Part shown: piece after piece, positions 62,541 to 64,000 of the stretch | Layout: the number at the start of each line of letters is the position of its first letter | How positions within the stretch are numbered: position 1 is the stretch's first letter | Assembly: GCA_963761325.1 (NCBI GenBank) | Contig: CAVXGZ010000001.1 | Location: 1,550,001 to 1,614,000 of the forward strand | Length of the DNA: 64,000 nucleotides | DNA from: Streptantibioticus_C sp963761325 | GTDB taxonomy: Bacteria; Actinomycetota; Actinomycetes; Streptomycetales; Streptomycetaceae | Reading direction: 5' to 3' | The notes under the pieces: generated by a model | The model's input: only the letters and a program-made list of their open reading frames with translations | Told to the model about the DNA's origin: nothing | Database searches by the model: none | Translations under genes and position numbers: made by a program

Positions 62541-63205
62541 GACCGGCTCTCCTCGGGTCCCGCGGCGAACGCCGCCTCGACCTTGCCGACCTCGTCGGTG
62601 CGCACGATCACGTGCACCAGGTCGCCTTCCTGAAGGACGGTGTCAGCGCCCGGCAGCATCGCCTCGCCCAATCTGGTGAGGAATGCCACACGCACTCCGG
62701 TCTCCTGCTCGATCTTGTTGATGCGCTGTCCCACCCAGCTCTCGGCGGCCGGCACCTCCGCCAACTGCACGCCGCCGCTCGGGTCGCGCCACAGCGGCTC
62801 GGACCCGGAGGGCAGCAGGCGGCGCAGCATCTGGTCGGCGGTCCACTTGACGGTCGCGACCGTGGGGATGCCCAGACGCTGGTAGACCTCGGCCCGGCGC
62901 GGGTCGTAGATGCGGGCGGCGACGTTCTCCACCCCGAACATCTCCCGGGCCACCCGGGCGGCGATGATGTTGGAGTTGTCACCGCTGCTGACGGCGGCGA
63001 AGGCTCCCGCCTCCTCGATGCCCGCCTCCCGCAGGGTGTCCTGGTCGAAACCGATGCCGGTCACCCGGCGCCCGGCGAAGCCGGAACCCAGACGTCTGAA
63101 GGCCGTCGGGTCCTGGTCGACGACCGCGACCGTATGACCTCGCTCTTCGAGGGTCTGCGCGAGGGCAGAGCCCACCCTCCCGCAGCCCATGATTACGACG
63201 TGCAC
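62537..63205 (-). CDS. TrkA-family potassium uptake protein (RCK domain), first of pair
   Basis: 222 residues. RCK_N starts with MHVVIMGCGRVGSALAQTL, then VAVVDQDPTAFRRL and VSSGDNSNIIAARVAREMFG. RCK_C (SWVGQRINKIEQETGVRVAF) lies in the C-terminal third. Corresponds to CeoB. Co-expressed with the downstream CeoC-like gene by the ATGA overlap. It is divergent from the KimA-like permease gene, so the RCK pair may gate that transporter, an inference. Confidence 0.93.
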   Translation of the reverse strand: MHVVIMGCGRVGSALAQTLEERGHTVAVVDQDPTAFRRLGSGFAGRRVTGIGFDQDTLREAGIEEAGAFAAVSSGDNSNIIAARVAREMFGVENVAARIYDPRRAEVYQRLGIPTVATVKWTADQMLRRLLPSGSEPLWRDPSGGVQLAEVPAAESWVGQRINKIEQETGVRVAFLTRLGEAMLPGADTVLQEGDLVHVIVRTDEVGKVEAAFAAGPEESRS

Positions 63206-63329
63206 GCCTGTCCTTCCGGCTGTTGTCTTCGGGTTCGGGACGCGATCAGCGTCTCAGACCGCGCGGCCAAAGCTACACACGCGAAGGGGATCTAGGGGTG
63301 GAGGGTGGCCGTCAATCTTGACGAACCCT

Positions 63330-63335
63330 TAACAT
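63330..63335 (+). promoter_or_regulatory. -10-like TAACAT of a leaderless transcript
   Basis: TAACAT lies 6 bases before the GTG at 63342; no ribosome-binding site. Confidence 0.4.
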
Positions 63336-63341
63336 CTGCTG

Positions 63342-64000
63342 GTGCCCAAACTGACCGACCTGCCGAAACGGATCCTCATCGGCCAGGCGCTGCGCAGCGA
63401 CAAACTCGGGGAGACGCTGCTCCCCAAGCGACTGGCGCTGCCCGTCTTCGCCTCCGACCCGCTCTCCTCTGTGGCCTATGCCCCGGGTGAGGTCCTACTG
63501 GTGCTGTCGGTGGCGGGCGCGTCCGCCTACCACTTCAGCCCGTGGATCACCCTCGCGGTTGTTGTGCTCATGTTCACGGTGGTCGCCTCCTACCGGCAGA
63601 ACGTGCACGCCTATCCATCCGGCGGCGGCGACTACGAGGTGGCCACCACCAACCTCGGTCCGAGAGCCGGCCTCACCGTCGCCTCCGCGCTGCTCGTCGA
63701 CTACGTGCTCACCGTGGCGGTGTCGGTCGCCTCGGGCGTGGAGAACCTCGGCTCGGCGATCCCGTTCGTGGAGCAGAACAAGGTCTTCGTCGCCGTCCTG
63801 ACGATCGCCCTGCTCATGGTCATGAACCTGCGCGGAGTGCGCGAGTCGGGCACGATCTTCGCCATCCCGACGTACGCCTTCGTCGTCGGCGTCTTCTGCA
63901 TGATCATCTGGGGCGGCATCCGGATAGCCGACGGCCAGCACATGCTGGCCCCCTCGGCACACTTCACCATCCACGCCGAGAACAGCGGCCTGTCCGGCTT
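63342..64000 (+). CDS. APC-superfamily permease, KimA-like (partial)
   Basis: The frame starts at GTG 63342 and runs off the window; about 219 residues are visible with five or so transmembrane segments. The opening (KRILIGQALRSDKLGE, then LPVFASDPLSSVAYAPGEVL) and YRQNVHAYPSGGGDYEVATT and VDYVLTVAVSVASG closely resemble the KimA (YdaO) family of proton-coupled K+ importers in the APC superfamily. Conservation of SSVAYA and YPSGGGDY fits that group. KimA-type transporters take up potassium at low concentration. It is divergent from the RCK gene pair and near kdpDE. Confidence 0.85.
   Translation, partial: MPKLTDLPKRILIGQALRSDKLGETLLPKRLALPVFASDPLSSVAYAPGEVLLVLSVAGASAYHFSPWITLAVVVLMFTVVASYRQNVHAYPSGGGDYEVATTNLGPRAGLTVASALLVDYVLTVAVSVASGVENLGSAIPFVEQNKVFVAVLTIALLMVMNLRGVRESGTIFAIPTYAFVVGVFCMIIWGGIRIADGQHMLAPSAHFTIHAENSGLSG

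Noticed and set aside
63318..63323. TTGACG as -35 of the KimA-like gene
   Set aside because: Only 6 bases separate it from TAACAT, far too short for a sigma-70 promoter.
1..64000. tRNA, rRNA, CRISPR array, transposase or prophage genes
   Set aside because: I looked for cloverleaf-like segments, regular repeat-spacer arrays and transposase or integrase motifs and saw none. A small tRNA could be missed without a covariance search.

Overview
The window is a very G+C-rich actinobacterial chromosome segment, almost certainly from the Streptomycetaceae (Streptomyces or a close relative). The reasons are the adjacent pair whiH (sporulation regulator) and hrdB (principal sigma factor), the pair parE/parC for topoisomerase IV, sepH, cutRS, and many Streptomyces-type DUF families (DUF4192, DUF4193, DUF3710, DUF3159, DUF3093, DUF5998, DUF7455). 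I see no rRNA, tRNA, CRISPR array, insertion sequence or prophage. It reads as conserved core chromosome with one accessory catabolic block.

Layout. 1-9 kb: end of an unknown gene, a hypothetical, a RecQ helicase with a phosphoribosyltransferase-like tail, a DUF4192 protein, a frameshifted alpha/beta hydrolase, a Nudix-type (NrtR-like) regulator and WhiH. 9-15 kb: HrdB with a long leader, a secreted trypsin-like protease, DUF7455, ParE. 15-21 kb: a membrane protein, a NarL-type two-component pair, a DUF485/solute-sodium symporter pair and a sucrase/ferredoxin-like protein. 21-30 kb: accessory block with a LacI regulator, a divergent secreted GH87-type alpha-glucanase, an ABC sugar importer (binding protein and two permeases, no ATPase) and a GH13 alpha-glucosidase. 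Together these look like an alpha-1,3-glucan/nigeran use system: extracellular cleavage, oligosaccharide uptake, intracellular hydrolysis. 30-44 kb: ParC, a paired M16 peptidase, HPr, a GNAT/acyl-CoA-synthetase-like fusion, DUF5998, a phosphodiesterase-like protein, thymidine kinase, a VOC protein, a rhodanese sulfurtransferase and SepH. 44-57 kb: lactone oxidase, MFS transporter, ferrochelatase, inositol-monophosphatase-like protein, CutRS, DUF4193, DUF3093, SDR, thioesterase, dUTPase, DUF3710. 57-64 kb: KdpD/KdpE without kdpFABC, an OB-fold protein, DUF3159, two TrkA-type RCK proteins and the start of a KimA-like permease. This last block looks like a potassium homeostasis cluster.

Sequence quality or decay: four clearly recognisable genes (alpha/beta hydrolase, GH13 alpha-glucosidase, GNAT/CoA-ligase fusion, thymidine kinase) each contain exactly one extra base. 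A fifth (DUF4192) lacks its natural stop in a way that one extra base would explain. The uniform +1 type points to residual insertion errors in the assembly more than to pseudogenes.

Regulation visible in the sequence: many genes have a -10-like hexamer 6-7 bases before the start codon and no ribosome-binding site, so leaderless transcripts look common here. Perfect G+C-rich hairpins sit between convergent genes. Candidate operators precede nrtR, whiH, the sucrase/ferredoxin gene and both sides of the glucan locus. hrdB has a tiny leader ORF ending in two cysteine codons.
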